Source of the DNA: Diaporthe sp. PMI_573
Lineage: Eukaryota > Ascomycota > Sordariomycetes > Diaporthales > Diaporthaceae
Assembly (NCBI GenBank): GCA_021399435.1
Contig: JAJTUP010000027.1
Coordinates: 496,001-560,000, forward strand
Reading direction: 5' to 3'
DNA length: 64,000 nucleotides
Below the pieces are notes generated by a model, which saw only the letters and a list, made by a program, of their open reading frames with translations, was not told the DNA's origin and did not search any database. Below, in pieces: positions 1 to 13,900 of this stretch (positions within the stretch are counted from its first letter, which is position 1; every line of letters begins with the position of its first letter). The position numbers and the translations under genes are program-made.

Positions 1-951
1 CCCCCCCCCCGGTGGCGGTGGTGGTGCGTGTCTACCGGTCGACACAGAGTTTTGGGATCGTGAGTTACATGATCTGTGCCTCTAGTTGCGTCCGACTCAT
101 GTGTAACTCTCCTGGCTTGTTGGCCGGGGCGGGGGTCAGGGGTTTTTGTTCACTTTGAACGGGACGAGACCAGACAGTAAGCACTTCACTGTGGGAATAA
201 CTCTTGTTGAAGGCCAATGATATGTTTTTGAGATGCCAATTGATACATTTTTTTTCTTTCAAGCTTTATCAGCTTGCCAGAATGTGCAGTACCTAGCGTA
301 CAGCTGAGTCCCGCAACAACCCGTCCTCCACGGGTAAGCAGTATCGTACATCAGCTCGAAGTTGAGCAAATCTGATCTATCAATGTAGACCGTAACATGG
401 GGGAAATATACAATAAGTTATAGTGTAAGCGAGTGGTCCTCGCGTGGGAATAATTTTACCCGCCAGCCCTGGGGGATAACAAGACCTCATCCCCGTTTGT
501 CCAAAACAAACAAAAACCAAAAAAAAAAAAAACCAAACCCTGTAGCGCCGTGAAAATGCTCCCAGCAAACGCGAAGCGCGGATAGTGAACCCCGACTCAA
601 CGCCTGTACCGTAGGGGAAACAAAAGAATGTTTTGTTGAGACGTCCTGGGCCTCTCCAAACCTGACCCCTTCCCAGCCCTCTGTGATGGTCGAGGGAATT
701 CTCTGACCCCCGTTTGTTGAAAGAATTGGTATCATTCCAAGTTGCCTCCCAGTGCCACACACGTGGCCATCCCGTGCCAGGTAATGCGCATAAAAGAGCA
801 TACCGCGAGGTATCCGTCCGTCTGATCGTCTCGTCTTCGATGAGTACCCGTCGTGACTTGTGGCGCACCAATTAAATGTACGTAGTAGAATAAGCTTTTG
901 TGAATCGAATTTGTCGTCGTGGTGACAAGACATTATTATCCTCCTTCTCTA
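1..951. other. intergenic, 3' flank of the C2H2 gene
   Basis: No supportable gene. The window opens with a C run followed by GGT repeats, and there is a 14-base A run near 520-533. The open frames here start without ATG or show no family resemblance. The part next to 952 is presumably the 3' UTR of the minus-strand C2H2 gene. Confidence 0.6.
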
Positions 952-1965
952 TTACATCAGAGGGGATCCATTGCTGCTGGTCTCAAAATTGTGGCAGCCA
1001 CGCTCATGTCTCTTCATGTTGCTGCGAACGCTGAAGGCCTTGCCACAGCCGGCATGAGGGCACTTGAAAGGCTTCTCGCCGGTGTGGGAGTGGCTGTGGA
1101 TGCGCAATGAACTGGGCCTGGAGAAGGCCTTGTTGCAGGTCTGGCAGATGTAGCGGTCCTGGGACTGGGGAAAGGAGGCTGCTGAAGACGGCGAGATGTA
1201 GTGGTGGTGTTGCCAGGGGTTTGAGCCAGACGAGGGCATCGCAACGCCAAGTGGCATGGGTGGGAAGGCCTGGGTGAGATGTGAGCTTGAATTCGTCCTA
1301 GAAACCGTTCGGGCCATGGTGCTTACATGAGGAAGTGGTCTTTGGTAGTAGAGTCCAGAGACTTGTGGCTGTGGTGGGGGAGTGGGCTGCATAGCCGGGT
1401 AGTAAGAAGCCATTGCGGGTGGTGCCATGTATGACGAGGCAGCGAAGGCAGACTGTGCGTAGGAGGGCGCCTGGATTGGGAGGCGGGGAGCCATTTGCTG
1501 GCGTTGAGCCTCTTGCTCCACATGACCCATTGCGGGTGCCGCGTCGTAAAAGTAGTTTGAAGCGGCTGACAGCTGGCTCACAGACTTGGTCGAGGGCGAG
1601 TGATAACCCTCGAATGAAGCATCCGAGGACATTGGCGGAGTGGGTGGGAGCGCACCACTGCGGGCAGCGGCATTATTGTAGTGTGAGGAGTCCGGGCGAG
1701 CATCTGTCTTGTGTGATGAGGCTGGCCGGTATGTCAGTGGCCGTTGAAACTGGTCGCGTCTGTGCCTCTTACCTTGTTGCGACGCCGGAGAGTGTTCGGT
1801 AGTCGGCGACCCTCCATCGGCCAGACCAAGCAGGTTGGAGATTGAGGGCAGGGAGCACTTCGATGTCTCGTCCATTGGGGGCGACGGTGGGCCCTGAGGT
1901 TGTCCGTAGGCGTAGTGTGCGCTGTGCTGTGAGGCGTAGTGATTCGACATCATCATCGTTGCCAT
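952..1965 (-). CDS. flbC: C2H2 zinc-finger transcription factor, FlbC-like
   Basis: Single-exon gene of 337 residues. Two tandem C2H2 fingers lie at the very C-terminus: finger 1 at about residues 272-294 (CQTC...HSHSH) and finger 2 at about 300-325 (CPHAGC...KRHERGCH), joined by a TGEKP linker. The rest is low-complexity sequence rich in Ser, Pro, Gln and Tyr, with a short SLPSISNLLGL motif near the N-terminus. This layout (about 350 residues, two C-terminal fingers, RPSSLRIH and SNMKRHERGCH helices) matches the FlbC family, which activates asexual development in Aspergillus. I chose the ATG at 1965 (MATMMMSNHY). The frame stays open up to 2043, but only from a TTG, so an upstream coding exon is possible. 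The fingers are seen directly; the FlbC assignment is from family memory and could be another developmental C2H2 factor. The upstream DNA is gene-free for 13 kb. Confidence 0.8.
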   Translation of the reverse strand: MATMMMSNHYASQHSAHYAYGQPQGPPSPPMDETSKCSLPSISNLLGLADGGSPTTEHSPASQQGKRHRRDQFQRPLTYRPASSHKTDARPDSSHYNNAAARSGALPPTPPMSSDASFEGYHSPSTKSVSQLSAASNYFYDAAPAMGHVEQEAQRQQMAPRLPIQAPSYAQSAFAASSYMAPPAMASYYPAMQPTPPPQPQVSGLYYQRPLPHVSTMARTVSRTNSSSHLTQAFPPMPLGVAMPSSGSNPWQHHHYISPSSAASFPQSQDRYICQTCNKAFSRPSSLRIHSHSHTGEKPFKCPHAGCGKAFSVRSNMKRHERGCHNFETSSNGSPLM

Positions 1966-4900
1966 TCTGTTGTGATTAAAATAGGCTTCCCTCGCGGAGG
2001 TGAAGTGAGGCTGTTGCAGGATTGGGTCGCAGCAAGGAAACAAAGAGACTAATATTATCCAAAGTGAGATGGAGTGGTTGATGGGAGGGACGGTGGGACT
2101 GATGTCTGTTTATGTTGAGATGTTCGGGGGGACAAGACGAGTGCCGAGGACAGAATGTGGGAGTGGTGGATATCTTATGTAGGTGACGACCAAGACAAGC
2201 CCGATGTGGGAATGGCAGGGCGGGTTCAAGGGCAGAGAGGCATGCTAATGAGATCTCCCGAAGTAGAGAGGCAGGGACGATCAAGCGTAAATCGATGACC
2301 GTTGATCCCTGGACGCGGATGCCGCAATAGCAGCTGTCACAAATTATGTGTGGGTCACCCTCACTTTGTCCTGTGAGGTTACGACAAGACCTTGGACGGA
2401 GGGGATTCTCAGCCAGGCGAGGGCCCAAGGTACTCGGGCGTAAACGACGAGTACCCTCGAGTTCCCTCTGACTCGGGACGTGATCGGGGTGATCCTTAGC
2501 GGTGCTTTTGCATGGCGGGCCCGTCCTTGAGCCCCCCTGCCGACAGCCCCTGGCTGCCACGATCGCAGGCAAGGGTGGTGGGGAACTGTCTGCAGACAAG
2601 GGTCCGACGAAGCGGTCGAGTGTCATGGTCGCTGCCGGGGGTCGGCCATGATGTACCCCATGTATCTGATGTATCCCATGTACCGCAGTACCTGGAGCTT
2701 GGGAGAAGAAGATCGGTCTGAAGAACATGACTTGCAAGGATCTGCAACTGGATCCACTCCTGGACACTGGGAACCAAACGGCTGCCCACCAGCCCGACAG
2801 CCCGACCTCTGCCTGTGGCTACGAACATGTAAGATCATCCCAAGCTGACCCCATCGACAGAGAGGAGCGTGTGCCATGTCAGTGGGCTCCGGATGGGGTT
2901 GGAGGAGGGGGAGGCGGAGGGCCGGGTGAGGGCGAGGGTGAGGGTGAGGGCGAGGGCGAGGGTGAAAACACGGCATCAGGTTGGCAGAGGTGCCGAGTTG
3001 CGACGAACCCATCCACCCATATTCATCCACCCATCCAGCGTGCCCGGGCCAAGCGATTTCAACGTTTAGACTAGCCCGAAGGAGTAGGATGCAGGGCGGC
3101 GTCATGGGCCACCTTGCCCGTTGCGGTGTCGCTGCCGCAGTCCCAGTTCGACGACAGTCTGTGGGAGACACTGGTGGGACGGCAGGGGTATCCCGTCCCA
3201 CCACCACACACTTGAGACGAGCAGCGACCGGATTGTCCATTTGCCTGATAATGTTTGAGGCCCCAAAAGCTTCATCGGTGCCGTGTGGGCTTGGGCTGCG
3301 ACCGGATTGACTAGCCATCTCAATGCCGTCCTGCCCTACCAAAGCTGTCATCTCAAACCTGTAGACGTACTCCTCCCAGCGTTCGGATGACCGCTGTCGC
3401 CGTTCCAGAACCTCAGCCCTGTCCCTCTGCCTAGTGACTTGGTCTTCCTGTCCGGCCTGAGGGCATGAGCTCTGCTCGGTACGGATTGTCGGATCTGTTG
3501 CTGGTGGAGAGAAAGATCGACGGGCAAATTCTCCTGGCCCGCAAACGACCGTATGGAAACGCGTCGCGGGGTGGTGAGCTACGGATGTGCTGCACCACGC
3601 ATGCTGGGGCCAATGGCGAGAGGCTCGGAGCGCCTATGCGAGGACTGGACAGCCTCACCCCCCCCCCCCACGCAAACTTCATGATCAATGAAGGTCCAAT
3701 GGGGTCCGGAAGGCCATCATCGCCACAGGGCGCCCCTACGGCAACATAGTTCTGTGCAGATGGCGCGCAGCTCCTGGACAGCGCAGCTAGGGTCTCATGA
3801 TTCGTCCCGTGTAGTAGTGTAGGAAGCAGCAGGATCCGTGACTTGACCGATGCGTCCCACGCGCGAGAGATGCGCAGTTTCCACGGGGTACAATTAAGCT
3901 TGAGTGAGCGTGAGTGGATTTCCACATGGATGAAAACTTGGTTGAGGCTCTGATCTCCGTATTACGGTACCGTGGTAGGTGATGACCCGCATGGGGGCAG
4001 TGATGAGACGCGGCCCTCCAACTCTCAAACACTTAACCCAGGCTAATGTTTTCTCCTCGAGAAACGGCCGGCCGGGTTTTGAGACTTGGGAAACACAGGG
4101 CAGCAGAGGACGGAGGAGAAGGTTCAAGCCAGCACGTTCCGACTGATGTCTTGGGGTCTGTCACCGTCGAGGGGGGGGGTGCCCTTCAAGTGCCCCTTAA
4201 CACGGCTCGAATATGCTTTAATTGGGGCCCCGCGATCGACGAGGAGGAAACGAAGAGGCCATCGTGGGCGGCAGGGGTCGTACAGGGTTTGTCTTGTCGA
4301 CGAGTCGCCTACGGGTGGGTTGCGGAGGGCAGAAGGCATAAGATTGGCCTTGTGTTCCGAAGCTTCCGTTCCCCAGGCTGGAGGCGGCATGGCCACTTCT
4401 GGGACGGGCAAGGTCTGAGGACGACGAGGCGGGCGCGGGCTGTCAAGGCTTAATGTTGGTGGATGATCGATTCTGACGTCTTTCGTCCAATGCCGTCGCG
4501 TCGAAGATGAGTTGATGCCGCAGCACAATGCATCCCAATGCTCATGCCATCCCATCGTGGACGACGGCAAGGCCATTGACTTCGGCTGACATGACACGAC
4601 ACGAACCCATATTGGACATGGGCATGAAGGTGAAGATGGACGTGACACCGGGCACGTGAACAAGAACGTGAGGCACAGCGTGCACGCCCGCCCGCGCAGA
4701 CACGCTTGCAGTTTCCAACGCGCCCTTGCGCTGTGGACTGGCGATGATCGGCGAGCGTGGCCAAGACATTGGCAGAGCAGAGCTGAGGGCGGTATGGTTT
4801 GGACAACCGGCTGTTCCAAGGCTCCTGCTGAGGATTGGGCAATGCATGCAGTGCCTCGTCTGCAAGTGTTGTATGCAACCAACCGCCCAAGGGCCAATCT

Positions 4901-7900
4901 AGTCTGACTATCACGACCATCGTGAATGTCATCTGTATAAGGTTCAGTGTGGGGTGTCTGATATTTTCCAGACAGGCAATCCGTGTCATCGCCAGCCGTG
5001 CGAGGAAGGCATGTATGAAAGGTAGGACCGAGGGCGGCGGAAAACGGTGCAGCAAACCCTCGTGCCCGAAGGTTGCTGCCGTCTAAAACACGGTTGTTCT
5101 TCGCAGAAGGGCAGCGTGACAACGTCACATTCCTGGAAGGTTTGCAAGAAAGCACCACCCGTTGCTCCCACTACGGTTGAAGCTGTGCACCACCTCTCCC
5201 TTACTGTACAATCTGGTCGTCGACTTTGTGCATCCCCCGAGACGATCCGCTTCAATTGGCCGCCCGAGATCGACTCGGATCGGTAGGATCACGGAGATCA
5301 CGACTTGAACCCCCAACTGCCGTGACCATTGGGAAGGCGGCGAGTGTTGGAAGCGGCGTCTAGGGCACAGCCTAATCCCTTCTAGTCCAAGGGGATCACC
5401 TAGGTACCTCATGGCACTCCGGAATGTGGTTGATCCTCTGTTGGATCCGAGCCCTATATCAGCATGCGCATATAGCGCCTCCTTGCGCGAGCTGGAAACA
5501 TGCGACTCGACGCCGATCCCGTGGCGCCGCCTTAGCTCTGGTCGCTTGAATGCAGGAGTGCATCTCACCAGAACCAGACGTCAGCGGCTGGCAGAAGCCA
5601 CCACTCAGGGGGGATGTGATTGGACTGGGAGCTGGCCATCTACGGGTTACTCTGTGCGCAACCCATTCCGCCCACCGACGGGAGACCGAGGCGTTGGCTG
5701 CCTGTGTGACGCTTCTGCGGCTTTCCATCGAGCGACAACTGCCCCGTTGGTTCCCGTTGGGATGTTGTCTTTGCACGACGTGGCCGTGGGCCTGGTTCGG
5801 CTGTCGCTGGTCAAAACAACCGTGCGGACGGCGCCGGCGCGGCGTGACACCGTGAGCCTCCCTTTCGGTCGGTGACTAAGGGCTCAGTCATGTGCGCAAA
5901 AGCACTCCCGTCCACGCTCACCTACCTGCGTCGTCACCTTCGAGGATTCGCTGACCGAATGGCTGTGGTTGTGGGCTCTTGGCAGGGTCGACATGCTGCG
6001 CGGAAGCAACAGTCTCCGGCGTCCTGAGGCTCACATGCGGTGCAGGGTCTCAAGCTGCCTGCTGAGTTCCAGTCCAAGCCCACAGACCTCGCTGTGACAG
6101 GCCCTGAAGCCTTGGCATCCTCTCTGGCTTGGCACCATGCACTGCAGTTCTGAAGCCCAGTTTGTTACGGAAATTGGACCGCTTGTGCCCTTTTACCTTT
6201 TTGTGGTGACGCCCTTGTCTCGAACGACCTCCCTGCCTTCGGATCCTGTCGATCACTGCTCCAGGATTCCAGTTTTTCGTCGTCCTCTATTGGCTTCTTG
6301 TCAGATGCGCACCGGCCGTCATCCCATCCCTTCTCTGCCGAGACGCACGTTTTCAGCCTTGCTGTCAGCAATGTGATCACCACGCGACCTCGATATCCAG
6401 ACCCCAGGCCTTCTCATCCAGTATCCTACACAGTAATACCACGGGGTCAACCTTCTCCGCGGATGCGCCTAACCCAACATGTACTGGGCCGGTGTCACTC
6501 TGTAGATTCCATCGATCAAGCCGACATGAACCATCCTGCTCCCAACCTCGACTTTTTGGGGCACGGTAGATGTGTGTCTAGGAACAAAGGTTGGGATCCA
6601 AAACACATCCTTCGTGGTGCTTCAGCGGTGGTGCCGCTGTGCCGCTGGTCGAAATTGACGGGTGGGGGTGATCATCATGACTTCTTCCACCCCTCTGGAT
6701 TCAAAATTAAGATGGCTCCGCCAGAAAAAGAGCCCATTAGGTTGGCTCGGGTCGCATCTGCTGCAAGGAAAATGATGATGGGCCATCCGCCGATCATTCC
6801 CAACATGGCCTTTGGAGATTTGGATGGGCCACGATGGCCTTCCCTATTCAGCGTGCTGGGGCAGCTGGGCTGATGGGATGGGCCAACCTACCCATGCCCA
6901 TTCTCAGCTTCGCGCCTTGCCTCGAATCGTCGCGCAGCAATCCTGGCATGCCCCGCCCCGGTGCCCTTGGAAATTTGATGCAGCCGGGACGAATATTCTT
7001 GACTCGACACTGATACGATCGCACGAAGCCTTCATCAGAGGAAAAATCAGATCAAGATCACGAGATCGGAGTCTGCCCAAAGAAACGGGATCAACCTTGA
7101 AGGATCAGGGGAAGCAGCTCCAATGGGTGACTAGGAGTTCAACTTCGTCAGGGCCCTCAACGACATGCCCTGTCGTTCAATGCTAATAAATGGGAACGGT
7201 GCGTAATTGCGAGCTTCCAGAAATCCTGCAATTCTCCGCAAGCTGCTCTCCCGGCAGTCCCGGGCACGTGTCGACTGGAGCCTTGAAACTAAGTTTCCCC
7301 AGGCCCGCCCAGCCCCTCGATTAATCTCATCACACCACGGCTGGAACTATGCTACCGCCTTCTTTGCTCTCAAAGACCCAGGCACTGCCGGGCAGGCTGC
7401 GGGCTTATCGCCATTGCAACGTTGTGCCTGACTCCTGGCTCCGGGCTGTCGATCGTTCCTCCAAAGGCTGGCACTTCCTTCGACTCTAGTCGACGTCGCT
7501 GCGCGGTGCGCGCTGCGCCTCGTTGAAGGAACTATCTCACAAGATCCTTTCCTTGGAGTGCCGATGGAACAAGACGCGGGACTCGCAGCCAAAAGGGCAA
7601 CTGTCAGCAGTCCAATCTGATTCCTCCACGATCAGTCGGATCGGTGCACAGTCCAGGTGACTTGGGTGAGCCCTGAAGCTTGTCGAGCGGGTCTCCGGCT
7701 TCTCTGGCGATCCGTCAGGGAGCCCCTGCTGAAGATCCGTCTCCTTGCAATCGTGTTGGGTGATGCTACGAACCGAGCCTGCAACTTCCTCTAATTGATA
7801 CAAGTCGTCTACTATTTGGCGATATACTGTGCATCTATTTGCAACGGCTTGGATGGCTGGGCGACTGGAAGCGCAGTTTGGCGTTAAACCATATGGCGAG

Positions 7901-10900
7901 TGGAACCTCAACGGCGCGCCCGATTTGACAATGACACTCGACCATGCGCCTTGGTTGTCATTTGAATCCCTGACGATGATCTGCGAGCCATTGCCGATCG
8001 CTCCAACCCAAAGGCCTGGCAGATCGGTTCGCAACCTCCACTTGAACCACCTAAGCCAAGCGTCATTGTGGCCTGATTTGATCCTTCGGCCTGTCTGTTG
8101 GCTTCATCGGTCTGCACTGGAGCCTCCACAATGTCAGTCCATTCGACCCCTGGGACACGACCATTCTTTTCGATTGGAGCGTGCGCCATCTCGTTTAGCC
8201 GACACAGCTGTCTTCACGATGCTTATCGCAAGCTTCCAGGAGCATAACGAGGAGCCAAGTAGGAAGCCTGTTCCTCTCTGGTGTTACACCAGAGCTGTTC
8301 GGGTGTCTTAAGGTGCACTCGCCTGGGCCGCCACGGCATATGATTCAAAGCCGCATAGTTTGTGGGGACGAGTGGCATACCGGATAAGGTCTCGGATGGC
8401 GCGTGGCCATCACGATGCTTGGTTGCAAGAAATAGAAGCTATATTCCAGCACGTCTCAGCCACAGGGACCTTTGCTCGGGTGGTACACGATAACAGCCAC
8501 ACCGAAGACATGGCACCGGTACAACTGTGCACCAGTGGACCCAGCTGTGGCCACCACAACACGGTCGAGTGTCCCACTGCAAATGTCCAGTCCGTCTTCC
8601 TTCACATCTGCAAGCACTCTCCCCTCGGGTAGGAAGCTGCAGGCTGCCAGCGTGGGATGCCAAGGGCGCCTACCACAGCATGTCGTTGATCGTCTCCAGC
8701 ATATCTCTTTCCGCCCTATAAGTGAAGTGGGATGCCGTCCCTAAATTCCGAACACGACCAGGGCGGGCATTGCTACACAACTACCAGCTGGACCGTACTA
8801 CCGGCTCAGCTGCACTTCGACTCGCCTGTATTTCGGGCTTCATTTGGGGGATAAGTCAATCTGAGCATTCCTGCTCACGCAGGATCGTCCAAAATGCGGA
8901 ATGGGGCCGTGGAATGATCCACCGCAGCCTGTATTCCATCGCGAACATCAGTGGGCCTTTCGCTGGGCATGCTGGCAACAGAGTAGTGCAAGTTCCGTAT
9001 GAAGCCAGCTGCATCACTTGGGAGATGCGATGATTTCCAGACTTGCGCATCCCAGGAACCAGTGGAGGCCATCGATTTGTTGTGACCGACCGTCTCTATT
9101 AGCGACGTTTGTAAGCCGCAGATGTTGAATCAGTTCGAAGGATCTCGCCGTATGCAAGCTCTCGGCGTCAAGGGACGTCACACTGCTATCGACGAGTCGC
9201 CAATGCTTGATTTTACTTTCTCCTCGCTTGCCACCTTCCTCAGTTTTGGCAATCTGGATACTGGACATCCACAGCTCAGTGACAGTATGGCACGATGTCA
9301 AGCTGTACATGTTGTCGACCTTGTAACAAGTTGACTTCACATATGTGAGGATCATTATGCGTCTATCCCATCCGGATGCCAGGCATGGATCTTCCCGAGC
9401 CGAAGGTCCTGTGCTCAGCGTATCACTCGATGCTTAAGTAGCTCATTGATGGTGTGCTTCTAATATGTGCGACGATGATTTCTCTTCCTGGCCGATATCT
9501 GCTTATGACGCCTTGATCTATTCGATGGTGTCAACAGCAAATGAGGACAGTTCAACCAGAGCACATGATCACGTCGACTTTGCGGCTTAACTCAAGCCTC
9601 GGCCTTGAGTCCTGGGCTTCTCGACGGCTCTGAGTATTCTTCCAAGCGCCACACATGCTCGCACACTCGAAGAGGGAGCCCCAGGTCTATTTGGTTCTGG
9701 CACATGCTTTCAAGATTGGTCGACGGATTCTTGCCCGCGGCCGAGCTGATGTGCGAGGCTGACTACCAACTGACACCATTGCAGCAGGCCTCCAGCTGGC
9801 TGCAACGCAAAGGTTCAGAGAGGGCCGGAGAGCGAAAACATGATGCACACATCCAATCCCTGAGTAAAGAGGTGGTGCAGCGATTAGTGGGTACAGGGCT
9901 ACGTCTCCACGTTCGATGACTGGCTGGGTTTGTGATTTCCAACCGCAGGAAGCGCATCCATCCAGTCGGCGACTCGCAAGCCCGATCAAGCAGGTCATGA
10001 GTGTGTTCCAGTGGATCGGTTCGCCCTTGTCGAGTCTTATCGGGAAGCTGCAGGTGCTCTTTTCTTTTCGGTCCATACATACTGACATACTGACTGTCAG
10101 ACTGTCCAGAATGTCCAGCGTCCTTGTGGAGGAGCCACTCCGAGACAACCCCGTAGTGACATCGGTGGGATTCGTGGGGAACGCTGCCGCACACCTTTCG
10201 TCAAAACTGTCGGATGACATCAAGAGTGGTCACCATGGGCCCGAGGTCAAGGTTATGCTTGCAAAATCCCGCACTTATATTCTTTCGGTCAGCACAGAGA
10301 TCTGTGCAGGTCGGGTCCCATCCGCCCCAGTTCCCATTGTTGGTGTCCCGCCTGGCGAATGCACTGCCCTGCCGCATGGCATAGGCCCAATGACGAAGCT
10401 GAGCGACTTACAGTAGCCAAGAATCCCGAAATGACAATCACCAAAGCAGAGGAAGGCCACAGCAGCTGTCAGACTTTTCTCGTGCTTCAAAGTGGGCTAA
10501 TCAAACTCTGCATGCAGTCAATCACATCTTGTCTGCGCGCGAAGGACTTGTGTCCGGCTTTGGGGGCCAAGGACTGGACCGGTGGTCAGAAAGTGAGGTC
10601 GCCAAGCATCCACCAGAGATCTCCCGGCGGAACATCATTCATGACCATGTTAACATCACTGCCAGGCCAGCTGCATTCCAACCCCTTTTCGTCTTTCACT
10701 TGCGCACCAAAGGTGCTTGCCTTGTTGCTCATAAGGAGAAAAAAACCGGGCGCTTTGTCAGTTGAGTGCAGCGACACGCATGCCCTATCAGTTTATCGGA
10801 ATCGTCGAGACTGTCGGCCCGGCCAAAAGCCACGAGCGGACCTGGACTAGGGAGGTTCCTCTTGCCTGCCACCCCACATGGGATCTGGAGGATTATTTGC

Positions 10901-13900
10901 CCATGTGAACCAGGGTCGCCAACCTCGCTTCCGCCGATCATCCCCCAGGGTACTTTGAGCGGAGCCAATTATTTTTTGCTTCCACCGGTGAGGTCTCGGG
11001 ACAAGGGAGAACTACAGGGCAGGTCTCCCGTGACATACCTCGTGCTATCAGAGTCAGTGATCTTCACAGGCATTGGCTCGAATGGATAGCCACATGGTGA
11101 CAGCGCCATCTGACAGCGGCAGCGGGATACTGCTTCTTTTATACGCGCTGGTTGCTCGATGAGGACTAGAAACAAGCCGCTAAGGAGCGTTCCACGGTAG
11201 GACGGTGCTCTTTTATTGATTTCAATCTCTCTCCAAAGCCCGAAAGTTCTACTTTTCTTGCACTATTTCAGGATGTCCATTCGCTATTGCCATGGTTGAT
11301 CATCGCAAGATGAAACACTAAAGACCAATGATTTGCGCTTCCAAATCCCGTATTTTACAGAAGCTCACTGTCCCCGGGCCTCCACCATGGAGATTCAAAC
11401 ATGCGTCTGGTTGCAAAATGTGTACCACAGTACACAGTACAGCAACACGCGTGTACGGATACATTGGCTCGGCTGTCAGGCAGGTCCAGTCCCCACACGT
11501 ACGACTCAAGCACTGACCGCCAGAACATGCAGCGCCAGGGTCCTACTGGAATAAGGTTCTTGTGTGCTTTTCTCGTCGACAGAGTTGCAGTGCGCCTTGG
11601 GGCCTCGTGCCAGATCGGGACAGCTAGCAGACTCCCCGCTCTGTGCTTGCAAAGCCTTCCATAATCACCGTGGACGACTGTGTGGATACATCGCGTGCCT
11701 TCGAGGCAGCCCTCTTTCGCAGCCCCGACAGCCGTTGCAACCTAACTCGTTGGCGCCCCCCACGGCGGCGCATCAGGTATTGCAAAGTACCGCTGACGTA
11801 CTGCCTTGCGTGTATTATTTCTGCTTCTGCCTTCCCACGTTCTCATTACTGGGTCTTCGTCCGAGACATGGAGCGATGGCGGGCTCTCGCTACCGAATTA
11901 TCAACGGCAGCAGGGCATGGACGCTCTGATTGCCCAAACGACGGTGCGCGCGCAGGGACTTCTATTCTGTGTTCAGCTCTTCTGCTGGACTGCTGGACTG
12001 CTGCCGTCGGACGCGGTTGCTTTCTTTTTTTTCTTGACGCACCTGACGAACTGCTGCCGCTGTGGAACGAAACAATTGCCTTGGTTTCCGGCCCATTGTC
12101 CCTTTTTGGACCCAGAAGGCCGTCCCCGCAGGCAGGGTCCCGGACACCACCCGGCACAGCCCACGTTTGCTTTGTTTGAATCTGCGCTGGTGATCGTCAT
12201 TCCGGGGGGGGGCACTGCAGCCGCCGGAACACCGCGTGGACATGGTGCAGGCGAGTGGGACGGAGCTACCGAGTGTACTGTAGTCCAGTGTACATCGGAC
12301 GGGTACCAACCACAGTGTTCCTGTTTTCCAAGCCTGTCAGGCATGCTGTGGCGGTGAACACTGCCGGTTTCAAGGGATTCCACCTCGGAACAGCATGCCT
12401 GGCTTACCTCGTCCGGGTTCGCTCGTTGCGTCCAGCCCAAAATTTACACTTTGCCAACACCACCACCGAGTTGGGTCCCGGAACCTTGACAGCAGTGCCC
12501 TCTGAGCCGGCTCCACCAGCGGCTACCATCGAGGTGGGCGTTGAGACACGCGTTGGAGCTTGTCGACGTGTTCCGCTCATGTAGCGAGCTGGGCCACCCA
12601 CTGACACCCCAGGGTAGTGTGGAATGCATGTGGTGTGGCAGTCGAGATTTGGCAAATCATGAGATAATGCCGGGTCATAGGGAGGACGCTGGTATGGAGC
12701 CATCTGTCCGCCTTGTCCCGGCGACGGCATGCAGTCAGACACAGACAAACAACCAACATACTGTCCAGTACCAGTCTCGTCGCGCGCACACACACCAAGA
12801 CGAGGCACAGCAGAGACCAGGCTCCACATGCAGCGGCAGATCGACCACCAGGCAGGCTCCTGCGCTGCTGCAAGCTAGTTGACCGGGTTCCAGGGTCGAT
12901 GGCTAGTCGTCCAGTCCAACAGCTTGGTAAGGGGGGGCCGCATCCATTTCTCCGGACCAGCTTTTCCAGAAGCACCGCGTCGAGGCACGGGTCCAAGCTT
13001 CCTGCAGCGCTAGTCTGGCTTCGCGTCCGCCAACGTGATCCTCCTGTGTAATAGACCGGGAAAGCGCCTCGGAAATGTAGCCTAGCATCTTAGATCGGAT
13101 CTGGTATAGATGCCTCCCTGGCTAGTTGGGTGACAGCTAACAGTAGACCTAACTGGCCCTCAACTTCGGCACGGGGACTTTTACACAGACAGCCGCAGCC
13201 GCGGCAAAAACCATGGAACTTCGAGGTCGCTGTGGATGATGCACAGAACGGAATGCCACGAGGCAAGGATGAAGACTGCTAGGGCAACGCACGTATGCTT
13301 TGGCACCAGAGAGTCTCAACCTAGGAGATGCGATTGGACGCCATGCCAAAGAGCTGTCTCGAAAGTGCGCGCCGGCGCAGGGGAAAATAAGAGACAAGAC
13401 CACGGGCTCGTGTTCCCCATCCTCCCGAACCGGACTTATGAGGGGATCTACGCAGTACGCAACGATGTCTCAAGATGTAAACGTCTGAGGCCCTCTTTCC
13501 TTCCCTGCGTGGACAAAGGGGCGCCGCGCCCGCCCGCCCGCCCGACCCGTCCGGCGGGCAATGTGGCTTGGGGAAATCCCTGGCGGAACGCAGGGCCGGG
13601 CAGTGAACCCCGGGAGGCTAAATAAGCAAGTTGTCAACCGACAGGTGAAGAGAAGAAAAGAAATGAACAGAACACAAGGCGAGAAAAGCAGGGTGTCAGA
13701 AGCACACTTAGGTAGGGACGTTGAGCCGTGGCGTGGCGTACGCAGCTGTTGGTCCCTCTTTCAAACACCGGGGAATAGATTGTAAGCCACAGTAAGATGT
13801 TCTATTGCCCTGCGTGTTCCCGATGCGGTTGTATCGACCGATGTGAAGGGGGATGAAGGAGAGGGAGGGAGAAAAAAAGTGTCAGCCACGAGGCTTCAGG

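Noticed and set aside
4124..5158. 344-codon minus-strand open frame in the gene-poor region
   Set aside because: It starts without evidence of a leader, has no domain, is Cys/Pro/Arg-rich as GC-rich non-coding frames are, and overlaps open frames on the other strand.
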